A stretch of DNA of 64,000 nt. Source: JAAZBV01 sp964499695. Its GTDB lineage: Bacteria; Desulfobacterota; DSM-4660; Desulfatiglandales; HGW-15. The stretch lies in NCBI GenBank assembly GCA_964499695.1, contig CAZCMD010000005.1:1-64000 (forward strand), written 5' to 3'. The notes under the pieces are model-generated. The model was not told where the DNA came from. It saw only the letters and a program-made list of their open reading frames with translations, and searched no databases. Both the position numbers and the translations under genes were made by a program. Shown here piece after piece: positions 17,781-26,123 of the stretch; position 1 is the stretch's first letter, and each line of letters starts with the position of its first letter.

Positions 17781-18311
17781 ATGGACATCACCGTAACGTT
17801 CAGACACATTGACTCAACAGAAAGTCTAAAAGAGTACGCAGAAGAAAAATTATCTAAAATAGGTAAATATTTTGATTTTCCAGTAGAAGCTCATGTTGTG
17901 CTTACAGCCGAAAAATTCAGAAGAATGGCTGATGTGACCATAAATGTAAACGGCACGGTAATAAAGGCAGAAGAGGTAACCGAAGATATGTACGCTGCCA
18001 TAGACCAGGTTATGGATAAAATAGAGATCCAGGTCAAAAGGTACAGGGAAAAGATAAGAAGCAGACGGAGTAAAACAGAGGGATCGCTTACTGGCGGACA
18101 GGGTGATGAGACTGGTGAATCAGCAGCAGATGAGCCGGATATTAAGATAGAAAAGCTGGTTGCCAAACCAATGGATGCAGAAGAGGCAGCCATGCAACTC
18201 ACTATTTCCCTGCAGGATTTTCTGGTATTCAGAAATCCCAGGTCCGGGGATATAAATGTAATTTACAAAAGAAAGGACGGGAATCTTGGGTTGATAGAAC
18301 CGGCAGCATAA
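17781..18311 (+). CDS. hpf: Ribosome hibernation promoting factor, long form
   Basis: A 176-aa protein with the N-terminal HPF/YfiA domain (residues 1-100: MDITVTFRHIDSTESLKEYAEEKLSKI) that blocks the ribosomal A and P sites. A linker follows, then the C-terminal dimerisation domain (residues ~120-176: KLVAKPMDAEEAAMQLTISLQDFLVFRNP) found in long HPF, which can pair two 70S ribosomes into 100S dimers alone. An AGGAGG site lies eight bases before the ATG. Next to rpoN and ptsN, as in many proteobacteria. Confidence 0.96.
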   Translation: MDITVTFRHIDSTESLKEYAEEKLSKIGKYFDFPVEAHVVLTAEKFRRMADVTINVNGTVIKAEEVTEDMYAAIDQVMDKIEIQVKRYREKIRSRRSKTEGSLTGGQGDETGESAADEPDIKIEKLVAKPMDAEEAAMQLTISLQDFLVFRNPRSGDINVIYKRKDGNLGLIEPAA

Positions 18312-18347
18312 CGTATAGATACTGAACGGCTGTTCAGGATCTGCCGG

Positions 18348-18383
18348 GGAAAGGGCATACTCTAAAAAAGTGCGGCCCTTTCC
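18348..18383 (+). terminator. Hairpin between hpf and ptsN
   Basis: Nine-bp stem GGAAAGGGC / GCCCTTTCC with an 18-base loop. No T-run follows, so it may act as a processing or attenuation structure rather than a full terminator. Confidence 0.35.
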
Positions 18384-18425
18384 TGCTATCTCTGAAAATA
18401 AATGAAAAACCTTTGAAAAAATATT

Positions 18426-18887
18426 ATGAAACTATCAGACCTTTTGGATATAAAAAATATTAATATTGCCATGAAGGCAACGAACAAAAATCTGGCTATC
18501 GAAGAGCTGGCAGGCTTGATTGTTGAGTCAAACCCTTCCATAAAAAGGGATGACCTGATCAAAATCCTGCTGGAAAGGGAAAGATTGGGCAGCACAGGTA
18601 TTGGTGACGGGGTTGCCATACCCCATGGCAAGGTTCCCGGGATCATGGAGCCTATTATCTCCTTTGGAAGGAGCGAGAAGGGGATTGATTTTGATTCCAT
18701 GGACGGGCAGCCCGCATACCTGTTTTTTCTACTTGTTGCGCCTGAAAATTCAGCCAATATCCATTTGAAGGCCCTTGCGAAGATAGCCAAAATATTAAAA
18801 AACCAATTATTTCGTAAACAATTGCTTGAGGCTAAAACCAGAGAAGCTATATATAAAGTTATAATAAATGATGATGAGGAACTCTGA
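18426..18887 (+). CDS. ptsN: PTS EIIA-Ntr regulatory protein
   Basis: A 153-aa EIIA of the fructose/nitrogen type. The phospho-accepting histidine is His67 in GDGVAIPHGKV. The LGSTGIGDGVAIPHG and VAPENSANIHLKALAKIAKIL blocks are family hallmarks. In proteobacteria EIIA-Ntr is a regulatory phosphocarrier acting on potassium transport, sigma factors and stress rather than on sugar uptake. It starts 114 bases after hpf with only weak ribosome-binding context (GAAAAA). EI-Ntr and NPr partners are not in this window. Confidence 0.94.
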   Translation: MKLSDLLDIKNINIAMKATNKNLAIEELAGLIVESNPSIKRDDLIKILLERERLGSTGIGDGVAIPHGKVPGIMEPIISFGRSEKGIDFDSMDGQPAYLFFLLVAPENSANIHLKALAKIAKILKNQLFRKQLLEAKTREAIYKVIINDDEEL

Positions 18888-18994
18888 CAGACTGCATAAC
18901 AGAGGCGCTGGCTAAAGGTAATAGAAGCAGGTCTTTTGCCAGATGACCCTCTTCTATAATAACTATTAAAATAAAAGAACAAACAGGACAGACC

Positions 18995-19390
18995 ATGATA
19001 GGCTTATTAATTGTTACACATTGTGACCTTGGGAAGGAATTCTTGAATGCCGCGGAATTTATCGTCGGGAGCGTGCAGGGTGCTGGTTATATTTCAATTA
19101 TCCAGACCTCAGACTCAGAGGCGATCCACAGGGCAATAGCTGAAAAAATTACCTCTCTTAATACCGGAGATGGGGTGATAATATTAACAGATATGTTCGG
19201 CGGCACACCCTCAAACATAAGCCTGTCATTTTTAAAGGATGAAATGGTGGAGGTCATAACAGGAGTGAACCTCCCGATGGTGCTGGCCATTGCCCAGAAC
19301 AGAGAGGGGTGCACCCTGAGTGCACTGGCAAAAAAGGCGCAGGAGGCAGCCAAAATGGGGATTTCCCTTGCGGGAAACCTCCTTAAATGA
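18995..19390 (+). CDS. PTS EIIA, mannose-family domain protein
   Basis: A 131-aa stand-alone EIIA of the mannose family. The phosphorylated histidine is His9 in LLIVTHCDLG; the phosphate-binding DMFGGTPSN motif is at about residues 66-74. No EIIB, EIIC or EIID genes follow, which points to a regulatory PTS typical of deltaproteobacteria rather than a sugar transporter. rapZ, commonly placed between ptsN and this gene, is absent. It overlaps rimI by four bases. Confidence 0.92.
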   Translation: MIGLLIVTHCDLGKEFLNAAEFIVGSVQGAGYISIIQTSDSEAIHRAIAEKITSLNTGDGVIILTDMFGGTPSNISLSFLKDEMVEVITGVNLPMVLAIAQNREGCTLSALAKKAQEAAKMGISLAGNLLK

Positions 19391-19896
19391 CCTTCAGGTT
19401 TACGGGCGCGTGTGTGGATTACAGCCTGAAAAAGGAATGGCCTGATTTTAAGGCATATGCAGATCAGGTTATTGAAATTGAAAGGGCCTCTTTTCCTGTG
19501 CCATGGAGTGAAAGGTCTTTTGAAGAGGAGATAAACAGGGGTATCTCAAATTTATGGGCACTGGTCTCCGAGCAAAAGGTTTATGCATATATCTGTTTCT
19601 GGATGTTCGATAAAGAGATACACATACTTAACTTTGCTGTACATCCGGATAAAAGGAGGCAGGGCCTTGGCAGGTATCTTTTAATGATGGTAATTGATAC
19701 CGGTAAGACCAGCGGAATAGAAAATATATGGCTTGAGGTCAGGCAGTCAAATAGCCCGGCCCTCTCCATTTATAAAAAATTCGGGTTTAATGATGTGGGC
19801 CGCAGGAAGGGCTATTACAGTGATTCTCAGGAGGATGCTATTATAATGGCACTTGATCTGACAGAAAACACTGTTCATGGTGTAAACGGTTCATAA
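19387..19896 (+). CDS. rimI: Ribosomal protein S18 N-alanine acetyltransferase RimI-like
   Basis: A 169-aa GNAT acetyltransferase. The acetyl-CoA-binding loop is RRQGLGRYLL (residues ~96-105), preceded by the beta4 HILNFAVHPD. The C-terminal YKKFGFNDVGRRKGYY is the RimI signature. It begins with a longer N-terminus (residues 1-24) than usual; an internal start is possible, but the ATGA coupling to the EIIA gene supports 19387. Predicted to acetylate the N-terminus of ribosomal protein S18; other substrates cannot be excluded. Confidence 0.88.
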   Translation: MTFRFTGACVDYSLKKEWPDFKAYADQVIEIERASFPVPWSERSFEEEINRGISNLWALVSEQKVYAYICFWMFDKEIHILNFAVHPDKRRQGLGRYLLMMVIDTGKTSGIENIWLEVRQSNSPALSIYKKFGFNDVGRRKGYYSDSQEDAIIMALDLTENTVHGVNGS

Positions 19897-19898
19897 TT

Positions 19899-19964
19899 AT
19901 GCCGGACCAATCAGAACCCGTTAAATGGTTCAGGCTTGAAGGAGGAAAAAAGGTAGTTCCTTAA
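19899..19964 (+). CDS. Possible 21-residue peptide after rimI
   Basis: A very short ATG frame beginning MPDQSEPVKWFRLEG and ending KKVVP, two bases after the rimI stop codon. There is no evident Shine-Dalgarno, but close spacing could allow translational reinitiation. It may be a real micropeptide or the worn-down start of a lost gene. Weak call. Confidence 0.2.
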   Translation: MPDQSEPVKWFRLEGGKKVVP

Positions 19965-20023
19965 GTCTCACAGGCCTAAATTATGGCTTATGTATTAATA
20001 ATTATATTTTCAGGAGGAAGGAA

Positions 20024-21025
20024 ATGACTATAAAGGTTGGAATAAACGGTTTTGGGCGGATAGGCAGGATGGTCTTCAGGGCCGGGCTTGCAAAGAAGGG
20101 AGTGGAATTTGTAGCTATTAATGATCTTACAGATACAAAAACACTGGCGCATCTCTTAAAATATGACTCAACAGCAGGAATACTTGATGCGGATATCAAA
20201 TGCACGGATAAATCCCTGATAGTTAACGGTAAAGAAATAAAGGTCTATGCGGAAAAAGACCCTGCTAAAATTCCCTGGGGTGACGTAGCTGCTGAATATG
20301 TCGTTGAAAGCACGGGGCTCTTTACAGAAAGATCAAAGGCCGCTGTTCACCTTGAGGCCGGCGCAAGCAAGGTAATAATCTCTGCCCCGGCAGAAAAACC
20401 TGATATTACTATTGTTATGGGTGTAAACCAGACAGAGTATGATCCCCAGAAGCACAATATAATATCAAATGCCTCATGTACGACAAACTGCCTTGCCCCT
20501 GTATGCAAGGTTCTTCTGGATAATTTCGGTATAGAAAAGGGGCTCATGACAACCACCCATGCGTATACCGGGGATCAGAGGCTTCTTGATTTTCCGCACA
20601 AGGATTTGAGAAGGGCCAGGGCCGCAGCACTCTCAATGGTTCCGACAACAACGGGCGCAGCAAAGGCGGTTTCACTGGTGCTGCCCAAGCTATCCGGAAA
20701 GCTTAACGGCCTTGCAATCAGGGTACCTACCCCGAATGTATCGGTTGTTGACCTTGTTGCACAGCTCAGCCGTACAGCAACGGTGGATGAGGTGAACAAG
20801 GCCCTGAAAGAGGCTGCGGAAGGCCCGTTAAAGGGTATACTTGGCTATTGTGATCTGCCGCTTGTATCCATTGATTTTAACGGGACATCTGTATCATCCA
20901 CTGTTGATGCCATGTCAACAATGGCGGTTGGCGGTGACATGATAAAGGTGCTCTCATGGTATGACAATGAATACGGCTACTCATGCAGGGTTGTGGATCT
21001 TATTAATTATATGGCAGGCTGTTAA
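20024..21025 (+). CDS. gap: Glyceraldehyde-3-phosphate dehydrogenase, type I
   Basis: A 333-aa NAD(P)-dependent GAPDH. The Rossmann motif INGFGRIGR is at residues 7-15, Asp34 in INDLTD favours NAD, the catalytic Cys152 sits in SNASCTTNCLAP, and the activating His is in TTTHAYTGDQ. It converts glyceraldehyde-3-phosphate to 1,3-bisphosphoglycerate in glycolysis or gluconeogenesis. An AGGAGGAAGG site precedes the ATG. tpiA follows after 19 bases; the usual intervening pgk is missing. Confidence 0.98.
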   Translation: MTIKVGINGFGRIGRMVFRAGLAKKGVEFVAINDLTDTKTLAHLLKYDSTAGILDADIKCTDKSLIVNGKEIKVYAEKDPAKIPWGDVAAEYVVESTGLFTERSKAAVHLEAGASKVIISAPAEKPDITIVMGVNQTEYDPQKHNIISNASCTTNCLAPVCKVLLDNFGIEKGLMTTTHAYTGDQRLLDFPHKDLRRARAAALSMVPTTTGAAKAVSLVLPKLSGKLNGLAIRVPTPNVSVVDLVAQLSRTATVDEVNKALKEAAEGPLKGILGYCDLPLVSIDFNGTSVSSTVDAMSTMAVGGDMIKVLSWYDNEYGYSCRVVDLINYMAGC

Positions 21026-21044
21026 AAATTAATGGAGATGTATC

Positions 21045-21809
21045 ATGTCTGAACGTACACCAATGATCGCTGGAAACTGGAAGATGAACCTGGGATTAAA
21101 AGAATCCCGTGATCTGGTAAAATCAATTGCAGAAGGGATAAAGGCAGTGGGTGATGTTGATGTGCTTGTTGCCCCGCCATTTATCAATATACCGGCAGTT
21201 AAAAGTGCTATTGGCAAAAGCGGTATCCTTTTGGCTGCCCAGAATATGTATCATGAAAAAAACGGGGCATATACCGGTGAGGTTGCACCCCAGATGCTTC
21301 TGGAAAATGGCTGTACCCATGTAATACTGGGCCATTCCGAAAGAAGGAACATTTTTGGCGAGACAAGTGAAACGGTCAACAAAAAGGTTGAGGCGGCCAT
21401 TAAGGCGGGGCTCATCCCCATTGTGTGTATTGGTGAAACCATCAAGGAAAGGGAGGCTGGAAAGACCTTTGATATTTTAGGAGCACAACTGGAAGGTTCC
21501 CTTGCCTATTTTATCTCAAAGGAGAGCATTTCCCAGAGTACGATAATCGCATATGAGCCGGTCTGGGCAATCGGCACAGGGCTTACCGCAACACCAGAGC
21601 AGGCCCAGGAGGTGCATAAGTTTATCAGGGCATGGCTCAAGGACAGGTTTGACAAAGAGAGTTCCGATACAATACGGATACTGTATGGCGGGAGCGTAAA
21701 ACCGGAAAACGCCCCTGATCTTATGTCAATGCCGGATATTGATGGTGCCCTGGTCGGGGGGGCAAGCCTTACCGCCGCCTCTTTTCTGGGGATTATCAAA
21801 TACAAATAA
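21045..21809 (+). CDS. tpiA: Triosephosphate isomerase
   Basis: A 254-aa TIM barrel. Active-site residues are visible: Asn11 and Lys13 in GNWKMN, His97 in ILGHSERR, and Glu171 in AYEPVWAIGTG. The C-terminal phosphate-binding loop is YGGSVKPENA. Interconverts dihydroxyacetone phosphate and glyceraldehyde-3-phosphate. Same operon as gap, closed by the hairpin at 21819-21858. Confidence 0.98.
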   Translation: MSERTPMIAGNWKMNLGLKESRDLVKSIAEGIKAVGDVDVLVAPPFINIPAVKSAIGKSGILLAAQNMYHEKNGAYTGEVAPQMLLENGCTHVILGHSERRNIFGETSETVNKKVEAAIKAGLIPIVCIGETIKEREAGKTFDILGAQLEGSLAYFISKESISQSTIIAYEPVWAIGTGLTATPEQAQEVHKFIRAWLKDRFDKESSDTIRILYGGSVKPENAPDLMSMPDIDGALVGGASLTAASFLGIIKYK

Positions 21810-21818
21810 TTTATAATC

Positions 21819-21858
21819 TATAACCGGGGGCTTAATTTGCTAACAGCCCCTGGTTATA
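21819..21858 (+). terminator. Hairpin after tpiA
   Basis: TATAACC-GGGG-CT pairs with AG-CCCC-T-GGTTATA, a 13-bp stem with one or two bulges. Only AAACAAAT follows, so no classical U-tract; it may still stabilise or end the gap-tpiA message. Confidence 0.5.
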
Positions 21859-21985
21859 AACAAATACAGGTCGTAAAAAAATTTTTATTGATTTTTTTAA
21901 ATTTAAAACATATATTTCCGAATTCTTTTAGGATAGGTATTAATAAAAAACCTCACGATTTCAGGTGAGTAGCAGGGATAAAAAA

Positions 21986-22303
21986 ATGATACTAGTAGTA
22001 ATATTACATGTAATTGTTTGTATTGCCCTTATTTTAATAGTCCTTTTACAGAAGGGCAAGGGTGCAGACATGGGAGCAGCCTTTGGAGGCTCAAGCCAGG
22101 CGGTATTCGGGGGTGCAGGTGCCTCTTCCTTTTTATCAAAGATAACAACAGCTGCTGCTATTGTATTTGTGATTACATGTTTACTGCTTACAGTCCTTGG
22201 AAAGAATAGAAGTGAATCCATCATGGATGGGGCGCAGGTTAAGACCCCTGCTGCACAGACCGGGAGCGCTTCAACCGGGGATAAGCAGGCAGAAAAGAAA
22301 TAA
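21986..22303 (+). CDS. secG: Protein translocase subunit SecG
   Basis: A 105-aa inner-membrane protein with two helices: LVVILHVIVCIALILIVLLQ and the later AAAIVFVITCLLLTVLG. They flank the conserved cytoplasmic loop (KGKGADMGAAFGG...VFGG). SecG assists SecYE during SecA-driven export. The ATG at 21986 has AGGGAT upstream and matches the family N-terminus; a GTG at 21965 would add seven residues. The tail (residues ~80-105) is a low-complexity Ala/Gln/Ser extension. A tRNA-Leu gene follows after 12 bases, a common pairing, so both may be co-transcribed. Confidence 0.95.
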   Translation: MILVVILHVIVCIALILIVLLQKGKGADMGAAFGGSSQAVFGGAGASSFLSKITTAAAIVFVITCLLLTVLGKNRSESIMDGAQVKTPAAQTGSASTGDKQAEKK

Positions 22304-22315
22304 GGTTTTTTAAAT

Positions 22316-22400
22316 GCCGAAGTGGTGGAATTGGTAGACACACTATCTTGAGGGGGTAGCGGGGAGACCCGTGCGGGTTCAAATCCCGCCTTCGGCACCA
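22316..22400 (+). tRNA. tRNA-Leu (anticodon GAG)
   Basis: An 85-base tRNA with acceptor stem GCCGAAG/CTTCGGC, D arm with GGTAGAC, anticodon stem CTATC/GGTAG, and loop TTGAGGG, giving anticodon GAG at 22350-22352. The long variable arm (CGGG GAGA CCCG) confirms a class II tRNA. T arm GGTTCAAAT; the CCA end is encoded. Reads CUC and CUU. Confidence 0.97.
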
Positions 22401-22412
22401 TATATATAATAT

Positions 22413-22440
22413 AAGCCGTAATCTTAACAGGTTACGGCTT
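22413..22440. terminator. Bidirectional hairpin between tRNA-Leu and hcp
   Basis: AAGCCGTAA pairs with TTACGGCTT (extendable to 11 bp), followed by ATTTATTT on the plus strand and AT-rich sequence on the minus side. It separates the convergent tRNA and hcp genes. Confidence 0.7.
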
Positions 22441-22448
22441 ATTTATTT

Positions 22449-24080
22449 CTAACCAAGTATGGCCTTTAAATCCTTATCCGGTGTAGAGATGGGCATAATG
22501 TTGAAATTCTTAATTAGCACATCCAGTACATTTGGTGTAATAAACGCGGGTAGAGATGGCCCGAGTCTTATATTCTTTATTCCCAGATGAAGGAGCGCAA
22601 GTAAAACACAAACGGCCTTCTGTTCATACCATGAAATAATAAGTGACAGAGGCAGATCATTTACACCTACCTTAAAAGTACTGGCGAGGGCTGAAGCTAT
22701 CTGGATAGCAGAGTATGCATCATTACACTGCCCCGCATCCAACAGCCTTGGAATACCGCCGATATCACCAAGCTCCTTATCAAAAAAGCGATATTTACCA
22801 CAGGCGAGCGTTAATACGATACAGTCTCTGGGAACCTTTTCTACAAATTCGGTATAGTAATTACGTCCGGGTTTTGCCCCGTCACACCCGGCCACCAGAA
22901 AGAAATGGCGTATCGCCCCTTTTTTAACTGCCTCAATAACTTTGTCTGCCACACCAAGTACAGCGTTTCGCGCAAAACCGACAGTAACCTCTTTTTCAAC
23001 GTAATCATCTATAAAGCCGGGCAGTTCAAGCGCCCTGTCAATAACCGGTTTAAAATCATGGCCCTGAATATGGGGGATATCAGGCCATCCGACCATGCCA
23101 CTCGTAAACAGGTTTTCCTTGTAAACCTTTTGAGGCAGCTGGATACAATTGGTTGTCATAAGGATTGCACCGGGAAAGTCCACAAATTCCTTTTGCTGTT
23201 TTTGCCATGCTGTACCGAATTGCCCGTAGAAATGGGGATACCTGTTTTTCAGCTTTGGATATCCATGGGTGGCAAGCATTTCACCGTGTGTGTAAATATA
23301 TATGCCCTTTCCCTCGGTCTGTTTTAATATCTCCTCAAGATCTTTTAAATCATGACCTGATAAGAGGATGGCCTTTCCTTTTTTATGACCAAGAGGGACC
23401 TTTGTGGGGACCGGATGCCCATATGTCTCTGTGTTGCCTGCATCAAGGAGCTTCATGGACTTGTATGCTGCTTCACCGCACCTTAACGCCATTTTTATCC
23501 ATTCATCAATGCCCAGGTCATTACCCTGTATCGCGGCAAGGGCCTCATGTACATATGCATAAACACTGTCATCTTCCTGCCCTAATATCAGGGCATGGTC
23601 TGTGTATGCACTGACCCCTTTTATTCCATAAAGAACAGTATGTTTCAGAGAGAGTATGTCCGGGTTATCGGCAGGGTATGACTTTATACCAACCTGTTCT
23701 GCCTGTTTGATCAGCGCCTGATAATCATTTTGAGGCAGGAAAGTTGCCGCACCTTCCGGCCATATTGCCTTTATACCTGATGATTCAATCTGGTTTTTAA
23801 GACGCTCACGCAGGCTTACTGATTCATTAATCAGCCTGACAAACCGGGCAGGATCAAAATCAACATTTGTGAGGGTAGAAAAGGCAGCCTTGACAGTAAA
23901 TACGTTAACATCTTTATCTACTATCCCGGCTTTTCGCCCTTTAGTTGCCACCTGAGACAAACCCATAAGGGAGTAGAGCAGCAAATCCTGCAGGGCTGCC
24001 ACTTCAGGTAATTTTCCACATACACCCTGTACCGTGCAACCAGTGCCTTTTGCTGTCTGTTCGCATTGATAACAGAACAT
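22449..24080 (-). CDS. hcp: Hybrid cluster protein (hydroxylamine reductase)
   Basis: A 543-aa Hcp of the short-spaced type typical of strict anaerobes: N-terminal cysteines C3, C6, C15 and C21 (C-x2-C-x8-C-x5-C) bind the cubane cluster. Later motifs for the hybrid Fe-S-O cluster are visible: TNCIQLP, VAGCDGAKPGR, TLACGKYRF and DAGQCNDAYSA. It reduces hydroxylamine in vitro, and in vivo is linked to nitric oxide detoxification. It is a single gene; no hcr reductase is adjacent, as expected for this class. Confidence 0.97.
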   Translation of the reverse strand: MFCYQCEQTAKGTGCTVQGVCGKLPEVAALQDLLLYSLMGLSQVATKGRKAGIVDKDVNVFTVKAAFSTLTNVDFDPARFVRLINESVSLRERLKNQIESSGIKAIWPEGAATFLPQNDYQALIKQAEQVGIKSYPADNPDILSLKHTVLYGIKGVSAYTDHALILGQEDDSVYAYVHEALAAIQGNDLGIDEWIKMALRCGEAAYKSMKLLDAGNTETYGHPVPTKVPLGHKKGKAILLSGHDLKDLEEILKQTEGKGIYIYTHGEMLATHGYPKLKNRYPHFYGQFGTAWQKQQKEFVDFPGAILMTTNCIQLPQKVYKENLFTSGMVGWPDIPHIQGHDFKPVIDRALELPGFIDDYVEKEVTVGFARNAVLGVADKVIEAVKKGAIRHFFLVAGCDGAKPGRNYYTEFVEKVPRDCIVLTLACGKYRFFDKELGDIGGIPRLLDAGQCNDAYSAIQIASALASTFKVGVNDLPLSLIISWYEQKAVCVLLALLHLGIKNIRLGPSLPAFITPNVLDVLIKNFNIMPISTPDKDLKAILG

Positions 24081-24128
24081 ATTTGCCTCCTTTTTTTTAT
24101 ATACTCTAGTGTCGCCTCATGCGTAAGT

Positions 24129-24202
24129 TGTCATCTCGACTGCAAGGAGAGATCTTGATTTTAAGCAATTTTCAAAGATTTCTCTCGTTGGTCGAAATGA
24201 CA
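24129..24202. repeat. Palindromic TGTCATnTCGnC...GnCGAnATGACA element
   Basis: Arms starting TGTCATCTCGAC and ending GTCGAAATGACA flank internal AAGGAGAGATCTT / AAAGATTTCTCTC. The whole forms one long imperfect hairpin. A relative lies at 60730-60787. Confidence 0.65.
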
Positions 24203-24241
24203 TGCAGGGACATTACATCCTTGACATGACATTACTATACT

Positions 24242-24763
24242 CTATTCAAGCCGTTTAAAATAATACTTAACTGCCATATCGCCATAACCCATCTTACCGT
24301 CTGCAGAGGGTTTTATCTTCTCCATGCCGGGCATCGCCATCTTGTCATACTGCGGTTCAAGTATAAGTGTGTCTGCATCTTCCATATAACACTTGAAGGT
24401 CATGGTCCCCAGCATAGGAAATGCAGCTATCTTATGGTGAACAATCAGCTCTTCTCCTGTGAATTCATATGTACCGGCATCGGCCATGAACGAACGGTTT
24501 GCAGCATTGGGTTGTTCACCCGGTGCAGGTTTTGGTGTAAAATCGCGGATGGCACTGTAATGCTTTTTCATAATATAGATCATGAACTGTGCGTCATCCC
24601 TGTTTCTCCTGTTTTCTCCAATCCCCACATCCATGTTTTTTAAGCTCCATACACCCTGGATTTTATTAGCATCGGCCTTAATTACCTTTTTTGGTTCTCC
24701 TGCCTGGACAGTTAAAAAGGAAAAAACAATCAATAGAAATAGGATAAAAATTGGACGCTTCAT
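24242..24763 (-). CDS. Exported lipocalin-like domain protein
   Basis: A 173-aa protein with a Sec signal peptide (residues 1-21, ending VQAG). The mature part has the pattern KIQGVWSLKNMDV..., an antiparallel barrel with YEFTGEELIVHHKIAAFPMLGTMTFKCY and a C-terminal YFKRL strand. This resembles lipocalin-like (Lipocalin_5/DUF) periplasmic proteins, which often begin with a GxW motif. No lipobox. Its ligand is unknown. It sits alone between hcp and the amino-sugar island. Confidence 0.6.
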   Translation of the reverse strand: MKRPIFILFLLIVFSFLTVQAGEPKKVIKADANKIQGVWSLKNMDVGIGENRRNRDDAQFMIYIMKKHYSAIRDFTPKPAPGEQPNAANRSFMADAGTYEFTGEELIVHHKIAAFPMLGTMTFKCYMEDADTLILEPQYDKMAMPGMEKIKPSADGKMGYGDMAVKYYFKRLE

Positions 24764-24907
24764 AGCATTTCTCCTTCATTTAAAATTTAGTATGGTTAAT
24801 AATAAAAAAACTTCTTAACAAAATACACCCTCCTCCTGATTTATGGAAGTATTTTATTGATACAAAACAACTGTAAAATATCCCTGTAAAGCAAAGTCAT
24901 TATTTAA

Positions 24908-24972
24908 AAGTCAGATATGTTAAAAAAATAATCTTATTCGCTATTGTTTGCCAGAAATATCTCATCTATATT
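24908..24972 (+). promoter_or_regulatory. Shared operator/promoter, copy 1 (amino-sugar regulon)
   Basis: Nearly identical to 30712-30776: about 43 of the first 47 bases agree (AAAGTCnGATATGTTAAAA... TCGCTATTGTTTGCCA). Both end with TTGTTT (here 24944-24949), a 17-base spacer and a TATAnT -10 (TATATT, 24967-24972). The conserved upstream half is the probable binding site of the AraC regulator at 29833-30705. Confidence 0.75.
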
Positions 24973-25000
24973 CACATAAAACATAATGGGAGGATCTCAT

Positions 25001-26119
25001 ATGGGTATACCCAAGTCCGAAAGGCTGCTCTCCCTGGATATCTTCAGGGGGATAACTATCATGGGGATGATTCTTGTAAATAATCCCGGTTCCCGTTCGG
25101 CTGTCTATTCACCGTTGCAGCATGCCAGGTGGTTTGGCTGCACCCCGACTGATCTTATCTTTCCCTTTTTCATTTTTATCACCGGTGTGACAACCGTCTT
25201 TTCTCTGGGCAGATACAAGGATGCCGGGATTAAAGCAGATGTGTATCTCAGGGTGTTGAGAAGAAGTTTGATCCTTTTTTTTCTTGGGTTATTTTATGAC
25301 GGGTTTCCCTATTTTGATTTGAGCACAATACGAATCCCCGGGGTACTGCAAAGGATTGCCCTTGTTTATTTTTTTACCTCCCTCATCTTTTTACATTTTA
25401 AAAGAGAACATATCCTTTATGTGATTATCGCTCTTTTATTAGGCTACTGGGGCTTAATGACCCTTGTGCCTGTGCCAGGCACAGGCACACCCAGCCTGGA
25501 GCCCTCTGCCAATCTGGGTGCATGGCTTGACAGGCTGCTTCTGGATGGGCATCTCTGGGCCTTTTCAAAGACATGGGACCCTGAAGGTTTGCTTGGCACC
25601 CTGCCTGCAATAGGAACCTCGTTAATAGGTCTATCTGCCGGGTATCTCCTTAACAGTTCAACTGACAAGGCGATAAAAACAGTCCGGTTATTTTTATACG
25701 GGACCCTTCTCATGGCCCTTGGCTATATCTGGAATTTCTGGTTCCCCATAGGTAAAAGTCTCTGGACAAGTTCCTATGTCTGTTTAACAGGTGGCTTAGT
25801 GCTGCTGTTTTTAGGGTTCTGCTTTTGGACAATAGATGTAAACAATAAGAAATGGTGGATAAAGCCATTTCATATCATGGGGACAAACGCAATTGCCGCA
25901 TATTTCCTCTCAAGTCTCGTAGCAAAATGCCTTTATCTGATAAAAACTACAGACACCGCCGGTAATACAGTAGTGTTAAAAGATATGATCTATAATAATA
26001 TCTTAATGCCGATAGCGCGCCCCATAAATGCCTCTCTGCTTTTTGCCCTCTGTTATGTGCTCTTTTGGCTCTTTATAATGTGGCTTTTTTACAGGCGAAA
26101 TATTTTTATTAAAGTATAA
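25001..26119 (+). CDS. HGSNAT/NagX-like membrane acetyltransferase (DUF5009)
   Basis: A 372-aa polytopic membrane protein with about ten helices. It has the hallmarks of the heparan-alpha-glucosaminide N-acetyltransferase/NagX family (COG4299): RLLSLDIFRGITIMGMILVNN at the N-terminus, FPFFIFITGV, RIPGVLQRIALVYF and the C-terminal HIMGTNAIAAYFLS. The human relative acetylates terminal alpha-glucosamine of heparan sulfate, making the substrate for alpha-N-acetylglucosaminidase; that enzyme is the very next gene here. The start at 25001 has GGGAGGA upstream; an in-frame ATG at 24986 lies in front of that site and is less likely. Expressed from the shared regulon promoter. Confidence 0.88.
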   Translation: MGIPKSERLLSLDIFRGITIMGMILVNNPGSRSAVYSPLQHARWFGCTPTDLIFPFFIFITGVTTVFSLGRYKDAGIKADVYLRVLRRSLILFFLGLFYDGFPYFDLSTIRIPGVLQRIALVYFFTSLIFLHFKREHILYVIIALLLGYWGLMTLVPVPGTGTPSLEPSANLGAWLDRLLLDGHLWAFSKTWDPEGLLGTLPAIGTSLIGLSAGYLLNSSTDKAIKTVRLFLYGTLLMALGYIWNFWFPIGKSLWTSSYVCLTGGLVLLFLGFCFWTIDVNNKKWWIKPFHIMGTNAIAAYFLSSLVAKCLYLIKTTDTAGNTVVLKDMIYNNILMPIARPINASLLFALCYVLFWLFIMWLFYRRNIFIKV

Positions 26120-26123
26120 ATGG

